64,000 nucleotides of DNA, taken from the NCBI GenBank assembly GCA_003508835.1, contig PUFA01000027.1:9238001-9302000 (forward strand), given 5' to 3'. Shown here in pieces: positions 46,641-58,165 of this stretch (its first letter is position 1; every line of letters begins with the position of its first letter). The DNA comes from Eonycteris spelaea. Lineage: Eukaryota > Chordata > Mammalia > Chiroptera > Pteropodidae. The notes beneath the pieces are model-generated. The model was not told the origin of the DNA. It ran no database searches and saw only the letters and a list, made by a program, of their open reading frames with translations. A program made the translations under genes and the position numbers.

Positions 46641-48990
46641 CTATTTTATCTTGGTTCAATTTAGGTAATTTGCAGTTTTTGAAGAATTGGTCTATTTTTT
46701 CTTTGTTGTTAAATTTATGAGCTTACAGTTGTCATATTCACTCATTGCTATAGTATCTGAGGTGATATCCCTATTTAATGATGTATGTCTTTTTGTTTTT
46801 ATTGTCAGTTTTTCTGGGGGTTTATTGATTTTATTGTCTTTTGAAGAACCAACTTTTGATTTTCTCTATTGTTCTATTTTTAATTTCATTGATTTCTGCT
46901 CTTTATAATTTCATTTCTTCTATTTTGGGGGTTTATTTTGCTCTTTATTTTTTTCTAAGTTTTTAATGTGGGAACTAGATGATTAATTTGAGATCTTTCC
47001 TCATTTTTAATGTAAGCATTTAGTGCTACATATTTTTTCTCACATAGTTATAGCTTCATCTTACATATTTTGCTACATTATATTGAATATTTATATATCT
47101 ACTTCCTTTTTTATATAAATGTTTGCACAGTATATCTTTTTCCACACATTTAGTTTCAACCTACCTATGTCAATGGTTTTGAAATGAATTTCTTAAAAAT
47201 AACGTGTAGTCAGAAAATTTTCATCAATTCTTTCTGCCATAGTCTGTCTTTTGATTGACATGTAAGGTAATTATTAATATGGTAGGGCTTAAGTCTATCA
47301 TTTTATTATCTGTGTTCGGGTTATAATTCTTTTTTCTTTTTTTCTCCTTATAGATTACTTAAACAGGTTTTAGTATTTCATCCTGATTTATTTAGAGTTG
47401 CTTTTTTTCTGAGTGTTCTCTTTAAATGCTTCTTTGGTGATCTGAGTATTGCAATATACAAATGTTACTTATCACGGTCTAGTATGAACATTTTACCACT
47501 TATAGTGAAGTTTTTTCTTTATTTCCTTTTAGGTCTTTTTATTTTCCATTATTAAAAGTCATTATTTAGAGTATAAAATGGTGTTATAAATTTTATTTTA
47601 ATAATCAAATATAATTTATAAAATATGGGTATTTTATATACCCATATTTTTGCTCTTTCTATTGTTCTTTCTTTGTTCCTAATGCTCAAGATTTTCTCTT
47701 CTGTCATTTCATTCTGCTTAAGGGCTTTCTTTAGACAATCTTTAAGGATAGATTTGCTAGTGAAATATTCTTTTAGTTTTATTTTATCTGAGTATATCTT
47801 TATTTCTTTTTAATTCCTTGAGAATAATTTTGCTTGACATAGAATTCATATTTGGCAGTACTTTTCTTTCAGCACTTAAAAAATATTAAGCCATTTATTT
47901 CTGGCCTTCATGGTTACAGATGAGAAAATCATTTGATTTAGTGTTCCCCAACAGGTAATGTGTTGCCTCTCTCTAGCTCTTTTTAGAAATTAATTATGAT
48001 GTGCTTTGGCATGGATTTTTTTGGGTTTATCCTGTTTGAAATTTACTTGACTTCCTAAATCTATAGGTTTGTGTCTTTTGCCAAGTTTGGAAAGTTTTCA
48101 ATCATTATTTCTTTGAATATTCTTTATCCCCACTCTCGTCTCTTCCTTTGGGACTCCAGTGACATTTATATTGGATATCTGTTATTGCCCCATATGTCCC
48201 TGAGGTTCTGCTAATTTTTTTTTTCAGTCTATTTTTCTGCCTGTTATTCAGTTTGGGTATATTCTATTATTATCCTTAAGTTCATGGATTCTACCCTTTG
48301 TCACCTCCAATCTTGTATTAAAACAATCCAGCAATTTTTTTTTTTTAATTCCCGTTATTGAATTTTTTAGTTCTATATTTTCTGTTTGCTTCCTTTGGTT
48401 CTTTTTTAACTTTTATTTTATTCATGTATTTTCTATTTTTATTTTTTGAAGAAGAAAATTTAAAATTGATGCTGAAGTGTTTTTATGACAATTGCCTTAA
48501 AACTGGATGCTGATAATTTTAACATCTGATTTAACTCGGTCTTGGCACTGGTTGATTACCTTGTTTTCATTCAAGTTTATATTTTTCTAGCCTTAGTATG
48601 ATGAGTAATTTTGGATTGTATCTTAGAAGTTTTGTTCATTATGTTAAGAGATTCTGGTTCCAATTTATCTTTCTTTCTTTTTTTTTTTTTTTTTTTAGTA
48701 GTCAGTTATCATGTTTAGCTCTAGCAGTCAGGTTCTAGCCTAGTTTTGTGGCTTTTGTTCCAATGAGAATTTAATTTTGTGGGTTTTTTTGAGCCTTTGT
48801 AATTTTATTTTGGTTTGTTTGGTTTATCTTGTGCTACTGACACACTCACTGCTCCTTGTTGGTAGTACCTTAGGAGAAGGAAGGAGTAGGCATTTAACCA
48901 AGCCAGTCTGCCTGATGTCACTCAATGTGACCTTCTGTGACCTGTTTCTCTTTTGGAAACAAACTCCTAACAGGATGCCTGTCCCCTAAA
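46641..48990 (-). mobile_element. Old LINE-1, 5' and early ORF2 part, antisense
   Basis: 46641-46960 is antisense of ORF2 just after the endonuclease domain: plus strand 'tgtcttttgaagaaccaact' with 'tttgattttctctattg' and 'catttcttctattttggggg'. 47215-47340 ('ctgccatagtctgtcttttg') is antisense of the start of ORF2. 47600-48760 is T-rich antisense of ORF1 and the 5' region ('tcttctgtcatttcattctg', 'tcatggttacagatgagaaa', 'cttcctttgggactccagtg'). Frames are ruined. The right boundary is soft; the last 230 bases are less certain. A T17 run lies at 48681-48697. Confidence 0.7.
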
Positions 48991-49769
48991 CAGCTTGATT
49001 ATACTGAAATAAAAGAGTTTCATTAGTGAGGCACTGTAAGTGACTTTGCTGTTGGGACCTCAAGAGAATGAAAAAAAGTAATCACAGATCTTTTATTCTA
49101 GCTTCTTCATAAAGGACTTCAAGATAATAAAAGGAACAACTCTTAAGGACTTAATCACATGGAAGTCTTAAGAAGATTAATTATAAATAGCATGCAAAAA
49201 GAGAAAACTGACAGTGTTTGCATTGTATATCTTGGTTGAATTTCATAGAAAATTCAGTAACTTACAACTATCTGCGAACTTTCTAGGATATAAAAACCTC
49301 AAAGTGTATATGCTCAATTTATTTGAGCTTAGACAAACTATCAACAAAGAAAAGTCCTGATGAGCCTCCAATAGTGGATGTCAAAATGCTCTCCTTTAAC
49401 ATTAAGTTTGTAATGTAAGAAGAAAATTGACATGTACGTCAGGATCTCCTGACCAAGTCTCTACTCAATATTGAATGAAATGGCTTATGGTGTGAATAGA
49501 AACTCTTTTAGGTCTTTGCATAAAAAAGCACAGTGCATAGTACTGCCTAGACTTGCTAATAAATCCCTTAGAGGTAATAATTAATATACGTGGGTATAGA
49601 GTTGCTGTTGTAGTAGGTTAAAAATTAATGTCTGGTTAAATTTTGAAATGTATGCTTTAAAATGTATGTCTTGGTGGCATCTATATTACTTGAATGTATA
49701 AATGGTAATAGAGACAATATCTGAATGGAAATTCATCCTATTAACCAGGTAAAAGTAAAAAGATATATG
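48991..49769. other. Unassigned DNA upstream of ERV remnant
   Basis: No landmark found. It could include the worn gag/protease region of the ERV that follows, but nothing in the sequence proves it. Confidence 0.3.
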
Positions 49770-50430
49770 CCTTTTGTCAAATGCTAATTAGACCAGCAAA
49801 ACTGAATTCTTTAGAGTTACTTAAGCCAACTCAAATAATAAATAAGAAACGATATTGGATACCTGGAAGACAATAAGAAATTACAGTCCTACTTAAGAAA
49901 ATGTTAGATCCAGATGTATTAGTGCTTGAGAGCTCATTGTACGATAGCTCTGTGTGGACAATGAGGCAGTCTGATGGAATTAAGAAGCCAACAGTAAATT
50001 ATAAGAAACTCGATAAGACAATATTCCCAATAACTTCAGTTTGTGACACGACACACTGATATAACAAAATATAATGGTGACTGGTATTCTGTAATTAATC
50101 TGGTTATATCACTTCCCAGGGAGAATTAACTATGATTTAAATTTATGTGAAACCATCTCCAATACATATTTACTGCATTATCTCAAGGATATTGGAACTC
50201 TCCCTTATGTTGTCACAATCTAATGAGGTGGAACCTAGATCTAATACAAGTGGAAGTATTATAATACACTATATTGATATTATAACTGTTACTGAAACCA
50301 AAGATTAAGTTTAAAGCAACTTCACTAGGGTCATAAATTACATGATAATTAGGGATTATTGATTAAACGTACAAAAATCCAGACTCCACATAGGTTATGA
50401 AGCTTTTGAGGATTACATGGACTGGAGCAA
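49770..50430 (+). pseudogene. ERVL-type (class III) retroviral pol, reverse-transcriptase remnant
   Basis: Translated in pieces, this gives the conserved order of a retroviral reverse transcriptase: a leader with W-I-P-G (about 49856), L-E-S-S followed by V-W (to 49957), a D-G and T-V-N-Y (about 49973-50002), a palm stretch S-Q-G-Y-W-N-S-P (about 50181-50204), and H-Y-I-D-I (50267-50281) at the catalytic position. The second catalytic aspartate is changed to isoleucine. Stops are seen at 49874 and 50057, and at least two frame changes occur (between 50059 and 50080, and between 50205 and 50262). The pattern fits ERVL-like class III elements best. No LTRs, gag or env were recognised nearby. 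It is a fossil without coding capacity. Confidence 0.65.
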
Positions 50431-52065
50431 CCTGTGACTTATCATTGACCATTAAAAATAAATTATTTTCACTGCAGATTTTCAAAATAGTTTTGAGCAA
50501 AAAATGAAGGGTAAGAAGTTATACCACCTGCCACAAATATTTTTACCAGCTATCCTACTACATATTTAATTATCAAGGCAGTTCTAAGAAATACACACAC
50601 CCACACATTTCTAGACCTGAAACTATAGTTGTCTATGGTCATAAATCAATCTTTTATTCAAAAATAACATATTTTATAAAAGGCTCTGTGAATTCTTTAC
50701 TAATTTAAATGATGTGATAATTTTAGTGTTTTATGTTGTTCTTTTGCTTTTTTTGTGTGTACTTTCTTCAGTTCTCTAGTTGGTTCATTGAAAGACCATA
50801 AAACTTAAATTTAGAAAAAAAATTGTCCTAAATTTAGAAAGAATTGTGAATAATTCCCTGGGAGAGATCTTTCATCCCTTGGTCTCCATTTTTTTGGTAC
50901 TCATTTTGTGTCAATGACAATTCCGAAATATGTAGTAATACAAGTGCTCAGCCCAAGAAAGGTAAAACAAATGCATAGATGAAACAAGATACAGGGATGC
51001 TTTGGGCAACCATGCCATGAGTATTCTGATGCTGTTTTCATTTCTGTTTTATTAGACCCAGATGGTGCAGTTTCTCAACATACCTACTAGAAAGGCAAGA
51101 AAAGATGTTCACAAACTAACAGACTTCCAGTGATGAAAATGTTACTGTTAATTGCAAAGTTTTACTTCCAGATGTTCGATAGTTGAATGCTTTTCATACA
51201 GCACAAAAAGCTTGACAGAATAACTCCAAGAAAGTAAAATAAGACAAGAGACCAAAAAACTACTAAAGTTTGAGAAATATGAAATCACCATAAAGGAGTG
51301 ATTATTCAAAAAATCTTGGTGATGGGAACATCTGGAAGATGTGTAGAAGATACAGTAGGAAATAGAACAACCAATTGAGGCTCTTTTTTATGGAAGCTAA
51401 AGTTTACGATAATTTAACTTGAATAGTAAAACACACAATATCTTTTTTTGCTAGGCCATTAGTTATGAACATCAAGAGTTCAATAACTTAATATGTTTAA
51501 TTTAATGTTTGTACTTGTTTAATAAGTAGAACAGTTCTCAGCAAAAATAAGAACCATGATTCTTATCTTTTTTTTAAGTGCTTCTATAGTTCATCATTCT
51601 TTCAAAAAATTCCTCCAATGCAGAATATTGCTATATTTTTATTTAAGGACAGTTGCAAATTTTTGTGGCTAAATATGGCCTATAAAAATTAGATTCTACA
51701 TATGTATAAATATTTCTCAGCCAAGATCATTGAAAAATTTTATTTAATCTGGAATAGATTTGTGAATATGTTAAGAAATCAAATATGGGTGGCTTTTGGA
51801 GCAGTATAAAAGAATAATCTTCAGAAACTGTGATCTCCAAACACTGTTGATCATATACTAAAATCTGTGATACATTTTTATGAAGTTACACCCAGTATAT
51901 GTGTATTAATTTTGGTAATAAAGAATAAACCTGTACTTCTAGTATTTAAACTACACTGTAAAATATATTTAAAATTTATGTTAAAACAAGGCTTTTGAGT
52001 TGAATGTTATGCATTGTGGTGGGCCAATGATCCTTCCATGACAAGTTAAAAAAAAATGTGTGAGT
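50431..52065. other. AT-rich DNA, nothing recognised
   Basis: May contain further worn ERV sequence directly after the reverse-transcriptase region, but no RNase H or integrase landmark can be read. No gene is supported. Confidence 0.4.
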
Positions 52066-52721
52066 TCGGGTGCAAGATGAACATGTAGGAAAATTCTGAA
52101 CTTACTTGATCCTACAGACACACTGAGTCTACAACTACATATGCAACAATTTCCTCTTAAAAAAAACCTAATGTCCTTGAATTCACTTGATAGCTAAGTG
52201 ACCACTACACATCAGACAAATGAAAAGAAAATCACATCAAAGCAGGAAAGTCTGGGATACTGTCTCACCATAAACCCCACCCTGGGCTCAGGAACCCATG
52301 ACCAGGAAAGAATCAAAACCCTGAGGACTGAAGGGTCGAACCTCAGTCAGAAACCTCAACTTGTAAGACATGCATTTGAGAGATGAGCCCCCAAAACATT
52401 TAACTTTGAAAACCAATAGAGTTCATGTCCCAAGATCCACAAGACTGTAGAGATCTGACAATTGAGACTTAAATGACTCCTAAGCTCAAACTCACTTGCC
52501 CCAGAGCCCAGCTCAGATGCAGCTCTTTGCATTCAGAGTTCAAGTGAAATAGGCTCTCTTGCTTATATTAAAGCACCAGCCTAAGAAGCAGGCATCTGAA
52601 TTATCACACAAATGTAGAAGCCTGCTGGAACATTCTCCAGGCATGGATGCTGGCTGAGTGCCATCTTTGTGCTCTCTTTTAGCTGTTAGTTCCCAGAATG
52701 GAACTTTCATATTCATCTGGT

Positions 52722-53700
52722 GCCCCAATTTTTGCGGCTGCCTTCATGTGGACACCTCTTGATAACCTGGCTCTGGAGGCCAGAGGATCATGTGTTCTGG
52801 TCTCATGGCTCAAATCAGCCGTCCCATTATGGAGAAAAGACTGTAAATCAGCCGTCTTTAGACAAAAAGCTTATACTCCTAGGTTTTGTGCCCCAATTTT
52901 ACATCACTTGGCTCTGGTGGCTCGTTGGCCTTATGTTTGTGGGTTCCACAGACTGTAACCAAGGATAAAGAGTTTGTAAACAGCTACCACCCTCAGGGCA
53001 TGGCAAGAGGCAACAGATCACCAGGAGCACACTCTTTATATGAAGGAGCCTATTAGCTAATCATTGGAACTATGGCCTGAGGGCAGGATACTAATTAAAT
53101 GTGCAGTAAAGGCTGGCTATAATTTTTCCAGAGGACCTTGGAGGGTACATGCTTCTTCATGCTTATTCTCTGCTGAGTTCCAGAGTGCTAGTGTCTCCTG
53201 GAGAAGAGATTTACATTATTCTGATGCTCTGGTTTTTATGTCTTGGTGCCCTGATACTTACAGCTGCTGCCCGGGAATGCCTCTTGATTGTCTGCTCAGG
53301 TATGTGTTGTGGGGAGATAGAAGTGCATTCCTGGGGTCCCATGGACTGTTGCAACTGCAGAGGTGATTATTTGCAGGCGGCTAATATCCCAAGGCACTTC
53401 ATAGACAGAGAACTGAGGCACCGCCCTTCCCCATCTTTCTGTGAAGGCAGTTCCTTTACTGCTTGAAAGGCAGGCTTCAGATTTGGCACCAATCTAAAGG
53501 CATACAGAGCTAACCTTAAGGAACATAGGCTGTGAAAGTTATCTTGATGCTTTCTTTCTGCTTTGCTTCAACTCATCATCATCTCCCAGAAAAGAGTTTA
53601 AATGTTTGTAATTGCCACTCAAGGACACCTCCAGATTACCTGGCTCTGTTGGCCAGTGGGGCTTATGCTTGTGGTCCCACAGAATGAAAATATATATATT
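52722..53700 (+). repeat. Degenerate repeated module in L1 5' region
   Basis: A module built from 'gtgccc' plus 'aattt', then 'ctcttgat' or an equivalent, 'cctggctctgg', and 'cttatgtttgtgggttccac' with 'agactg' appears in variants at about 52720-52805, 52890-52965, 53240-53350 and 53610-53690. Spacing is irregular, so these are dispersed or partly deleted tandem monomers rather than a clean array. Confidence 0.55.
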
Positions 53701-54036
53701 GCTGCCTGAAGGTCTGGCTTCTAGTCAGCCTGAATCTTGATGCTGAAAATTTTCCTCTTGGGACACTGATAGGTCTTGGCACATCCACAACTACTATAAG
53801 CTATAAAAATATAACAGGCTGCTTGGACAAGCACAGAGGTTTAAGAAAAGACCAACAACTGGGATGGGATTGAACAACATTCATCATCTACATGAGGCCA
53901 CTCCTTCAAGAACGGGGGAGGTGATTGTTTCATCAACTGTATAGAAACCAATACAGAGTCAAATAAAATGATTAAACAAGAAAATATGTTTCAAATAAAA
54001 TAATGAGCTAAAACCTCAGAAATATGCCTTAATGAA

Positions 54037-54261
54037 ATGAAGATAAGTAATTTACTTTATAAAGAATTCAAAGTAATGTTCATAAAGATAATCACCCAAC
54101 TGAGAAAAATGGATGAACATGGTGAGAACTTCGACAAAGCAAGAAAATATAAAAAGTACCAAACAGAAGTCACAGAGTTGAAGAATACAATAAGTAAACT
54201 GAAAAATACACTAGAGGGCTTCAACAGACAACTAGATGAAATAGAAGAATCAATCAACTAG
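54037..54261 (+). pseudogene. L1 ORF1 coiled-coil remnant
   Basis: A 74-codon open piece covers the N-terminal coiled-coil part of the L1 ORF1 RNA-binding protein. Residues 45-74 contain the T-E-L-K-N-T and L-K-N-T-L-E-G-F pattern followed by L-D-E-I-E-E, with leucine and isoleucine at heptad-like spacing. A stop (tag at 54259) ends it before the RRM and C-terminal domains. A later remnant of the ORF1 C-terminal region lies at 54620-54830 ('aagaatattctacccaacaa', 'aaaccagctttacaagtaat'). The protein normally forms trimers that bind L1 RNA; this copy cannot. Confidence 0.8.
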
Positions 54262-54865
54262 AAGATAAGACAATCAGAGCAGCAAAAAGAAAAAAGAAAG
54301 AAGAAAAGTTATGATAGTGTAAAGGACTTCTGGGACAATATGACATGATCTAACATTTGTATTATAGTGTTCCCAGGAGAAAAGAGAGAAAGAGAAATTT
54401 TATTTGAAGAAATAATGGCTGAAAACTTTCTTAACTTGTGAAAGGGAACAGACATCCATCTCCAAGAAGCTTATAAAGTTCTCAATAAGGTGAACAAAAA
54501 GAGACCTACACCAAGAGACATTATAATTAAAATGTCAAAAGTTATGACAAGAAGAGAGTCTTAAAAGTGGCAAAACAATTTGTTATGTACAAGGGAATCC
54601 CTGCCCCAGATAAGACTATAAGCTGATTTTTCATCAGAAACACATTGCTGTCCAGAGAGGAGCAGCACAATATATTCAAAATGCTAAAATAAAAATCTTC
54701 CTACCAAGAATATTCTACCCAACAAATTTATTCAGAATTAAAGTAGAAAGAGTTTTCCAGGCAAGCAAAAGCTGAAGAAGTTTATCACCACTAAACCAGC
54801 TTTACAAGTAATGTTAAAGGACCCCTTTAAGCTAAAAAGAATGGGTGCCAATTAGCAACAAGAAC

Positions 54866-54929
54866 ACACACACACACACACACACACATACACACACACA
54901 CACACACATATATATATATGTATATATAA
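54866..54929 (+). repeat. (CA)n-(TA)n compound microsatellite
   Basis: CA units with one 'cata' break run into alternating TA. It sits between ORF1 and ORF2 remnants of the L1. Confidence 0.95.
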
Positions 54930-55319
54930 ACTTCCACTGGGAAGGTAAATATATAGTAAAAGGAGTGGATGAATCACTTATAAAGCTAGTTTAAAGGTTA
55001 AAAGACAAAAATAGTAAAAATAACTATGATTACAATAACTAGTAAAGGAATACACAAGATGAGATGTAAAATGTCACATCAAAAAGAAAACGTGACAGGG
55101 GAGAGTAAAAAATTGAGCTTTAGAAGGGGATCAAAATTGTTATCAAATTAAAATGGACTGTTATAGATACAAATTATTATATGTAAACTTCATGGTAACT
55201 ACAAAAAAAACCCTATACTAAATACACAGAAGATAAAGAGAATATAAATTTATCACTAAAAATAGTCATCAAAACACAAAGGAAAAAAAGCAAGAGAATA
55301 AAGAAATAATGTGAACTAC

Positions 55320-56150
55320 AAAAACAGCCAGAAAACAGCATTCCAATAAGCATACACCTATCTCAAATTAATTTTAATGTAAATGGACTAAATTCTCTAA
55401 TCAAAAGACATAGAGTAGGTGAATGGATTTATTTTAAAAAACCTCCATCTATATGTTGTCTACAAGAGACTCACTTTAGATGTAAGGACACAGAAAGATA
55501 CCATGCAAGTGAAAATCAAAAGAAAGCCAGAGTAGCTATATAATGTCAGAAAAATGACTTGAAAACTAACACTGTAAAAAGAGACAAAGAAGGGCATTAT
55601 ATAATGATAAAGGGGCCAATCCCACATTAGACCACATTATTTAACAGGTATGTACAGCACATTTCATCTCACAGCAACAGAATACATGTTCTTCTCAAGT
55701 ATATGTGGAACATCCTCCAGGGTAGATCACATGTTAGGCCAAGAAACAAGTCTTAACAAATTTAAGAAGATAAAAATCATGTCAAACATGTTTTCTGACC
55801 ACAGTGGTATGAAACTAGAAATCAATTACAGGGAAAAAACTGGAAAATTCATGAATATGTGGAGACTAAACAACATGCTACTGAACAACCAATGAGTCAA
55901 AGAAGAAATCAAAACTGAAACTAAAATATACCTTGAGACAAATAGAAATCAAAATGTAACATCCCAAAATTAATGGGATGCAGCAAAAGCAGTTCGAAGA
56001 GGCAACTTCAAAGCAATAAATGTATACCTCGAGAAACAAAAAAAGTCTCAAAAAGACAATGTAAATTGTAAATTGTCTATACCTCAAGAAACTAGGAAAA
56101 ATAACAAATGAAGCCCAAAGGTAGTAGAAGGAAGGCAATAGCAAAGGTTA
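55320..56150 (+). pseudogene. L1 ORF2 endonuclease-domain remnant
   Basis: Begins with the early ORF2 text 'catacacctatctcaaatta' and 'aatggactaaattctctaat', then 'ctacaagagactcactttag' and 'cattatataatgataaaggg'. A later open piece (55650-55895, 81 codons) covers the part with F-F-S-S, D-H-M-L and S-D-H-S-G, the last being the S-D-H motif region of the apurinic-like endonuclease. Stops and indels separate the pieces, including a large gap between 55620 and 55650 relative to an intact ORF2. Confidence 0.8.
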
Positions 56151-56168
56151 GAGAAGAAACAAAAAATA

Positions 56169-56777
56169 TTGACTGAAAGGATAATAGAAAAGATCAATGA
56201 AACTAAGAGCTGGTTCTTTGAAAAGACAAACAAAATTTACAACCCTTTAGTTAGACTCAACAAGCAAAAAGAGGACTCAGTAAATAAAATCAGAAAGCAG
56301 AGAGATGTTACAACTAATACCATAGAAATACAAAGAATCATAAAAGACTGTTATGAACGATTATACACTAACAAATTGGACACCCTATCAGAAATGAATA
56401 AATTCCTAGAAATGGACAACCTACCAAGACTGAATCATGGTGAAAGAGAGAGACCTGAACAGACATACTCTTAGCAAGGAGCATGAATTAGTAATCAAAA
56501 AACTTACAACAAATAAAAGTCAAGAATGAGATGGCTTCAGTCATTAATTCTGCCAAGAATTAATAGTTTTTTTTTTTCACTCTTTCAAAGAATAGAAGAG
56601 GAGGGAACTCTTCCCAACTCATTTTATGAAGCCAGCATTACCCTGATACCAAAATCAGAAAAGGTGTCACAAGAAAAAATATTACAGGCGAATATCTCTA
56701 ATGAGCATAGATACAAGAATCCTCAACAAAATATTAGCAAGCTGAGTTCAATACATTACAAAGATCATACACTATGA
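56169..56777 (+). pseudogene. L1 ORF2 linker and start of reverse transcriptase
   Basis: The open piece 56169-56474 (101 codons) covers the segment after the endonuclease (T-K-S-W-F-F-E-K, then an R-L-Y-T-N-K-L-D run and L-P-R-L-N). The piece 56526-56777 (83 codons) covers the start of the reverse transcriptase ([15 protein letters not shown]). They are separated by a stop, and an expanded T run at 56567-56577 adds residues. The catalytic F-A-D-D region is absent because of the deletion near 57000. Confidence 0.85.
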
Positions 56778-57029
56778 TCAGTTGGATTTATTTCAGGGAC
56801 TCGTGGATGATTCAGCATTTGGCAAAATTCTACATTCGTTTATGATAAAGAGTCAGCAAAACAGGTATTGAGGGAATATAACTCAGCATATTAAAGGCCA
56901 TATATGACAAACCCATAGCTAATATCATCATCAATGGTGAAAATTGAAAGATTTTGCTCTAAGAACAGGAATAAAACAAGGATGCCCATCAAGATAGGAA
57001 ATAACCAAAGTGTTCATAGATGAATGAAA

Positions 57030-57128
57030 TAAAGAAATTTTGACATATATATGTACATGTATATATGTACATATATGGAATATATATGGAATATATATAT
57101 ATGTACATATATGAAATAATATTCAGAC

Positions 57129-57159
<31 letters not shown>

Positions 57160-57160
57160 A
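57030..57160 (+). repeat. AT-rich alternating tract and (CA)n
   Basis: 'atatatgtacatgtatatat'-type alternation to about 57112, then (CA)n at 57128-57160. It lies inside the L1 3' part close to the deletion junction. Confidence 0.9.
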
Positions 57161-57384
57161 CAAGGATGGACCTTGCAGGTATTATGCTAAGTGAAGTACA
57201 TCAGACAAAGACAAATACTATATGAACTCTAATACGTGTGGAACTTGAAAAAAAATTACATTTTTAGAGAGAACAGATTGGTGATTGCCAGAGGCAGGAG
57301 ATGAGTAAGTGGGAGAAATGGGTGAACGGTGTTTTTGTTTTTCTAGTTTAATTGAGTAATAATAATAACAACAATAAAACTTAA

Positions 57385-57535
57385 TGACTATTACAAACCC
57401 TCTGACCCAGCATTTTCACTTCCAAAAGTCTATCCTACACTTTACTGACATATATGTACAAAGACAATTAGAATACAATATTCATTACAAGATTACTTGT
57501 AGTAGTAAAAAAATAACATGATTTAAACTATTATT
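57385..57535 (+). mobile_element. Second, older L1 fragment (late ORF2)
   Basis: 'ccctctgacccagcattttc' with 'acttccaaaagtctatccta', then 'tatatgtacaaagacaatta' and 'caatattcattacaagatta' match a conserved late-ORF2 stretch that lies upstream of the 3' UTR just passed. It is thus a different copy abutting the first. Confidence 0.65.
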
Positions 57536-57774
57536 TTGAGAATATCAGAGTACTCTGGATTAGTGAACATAGGTGAAATAAAATTCCAGAAATGAAAAGC
57601 CCCTGCTAGAGAGCTTTAGACCTCTAGTTGTTCACTTCCGGGGAGCATTTACCAAATAAAGATATGGAGCTAGGTTAGTTTGGTTTAGGTTCCTTGATGG
57701 AAGTGTAGGGAAGAGGAAAAATCCCCCTTTTCCTCCTCTGGTTCTTTTGGGCTGGCCAAATAATCATATCAACA
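57536..57774. other. Unassigned DNA next to LTR
   Basis: Includes 'cacttccggggagcattta' and 'ccccttttcctcctctgg'. It may belong to the LTR element that follows or to its internal part, but no landmark decides. Confidence 0.3.
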
Positions 57775-58165
57775 GGAGGCCTATTGACAAGAGAATGTCA
57801 AATTTAATTTAGGTGTGCACAGGAACCCCACATAAATTAGAAGTTCAGAGATAGGCATTGAGGTATATAAGGCATCCTGAGCTAGGGATGAGGTAACACA
57901 CCTTGGGAGTGTCAAATAGTCACTGCAGGATGATAAGAAGAGCAGATGCTTAATAAACAGAAGTTTGTCTTGCCCTATATATAGGTAAAAAGAGGTTACC
58001 TCTGATAATCTCTTATTATGGGCAAGCCCCTGATTCAAGTTCTTGAACGTAGTTAAAAGGAGAGACATAAGTTTCACTTAAGTCTGAACTAAAATTGTCT
58101 TTAGCTCCAAGTAATCTGCATACCACAGTGGCACACCTTGGGGTGGCTCATTCTGGACCCCCACA
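57775..58165 (-). mobile_element. LTR of unassigned ERV family, copy 2
   Basis: Minus-strand reading starts 'tgtgggggtccagaatgagc', has 'gattacttggagctaaagac', 'aacttgaatcaggggcttgc' and 'ggtaacctctttttacctat'. The element at 2580-3071 has corresponding blocks in the same order (for example 'ggattatttggagctaaagg' and 'tgactttttacctatctat'). The start TG is preserved here. The 3' boundary is uncertain; in copy 1 the corresponding end carries a polyadenylation signal that I do not find here. Confidence 0.6.

Larger units (their letters stand above)
52066..57384 (+). mobile_element. LINE-1 (L1MA grade) with 5' region, internally deleted
   Basis: Sense L1 in the order 5' region (52066-54000), ORF1 remnant (54000-54830), CA/TA microsatellite (54866-54929), ORF2 endonuclease (55320-56150), linker and reverse-transcriptase start (56169-56990), then a jump at about 56990-57000 from 'aacaaggatgcccatcaaga' in the reverse transcriptase to late ORF2/3' UTR text ('aatgaaataaagaaattttg', 'ggaccttgcaggtattatgc' with 'taagtgaag'). 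The missing part would be over 2 kb of ORF2 in a complete L1. The 3' UTR runs to an 'aataataacaacaataaaac' end. Every frame is interrupted. No convincing target duplication was found, so the outer limits are approximate. Confidence 0.85.

Noticed and set aside
46687..46908. Hydrophobic 73-codon plus-strand frame that looks like a membrane protein
   Set aside because: It is the antisense of an A-rich L1 ORF2 region; antisense of A-rich coding text gives phenylalanine/leucine-rich frames.
53064..53466. Overlapping frames of 100 and 105 codons as possible secreted proteins
   Set aside because: They lie in the L1 5' region, overlap each other in different frames and derive from the repeated module there.
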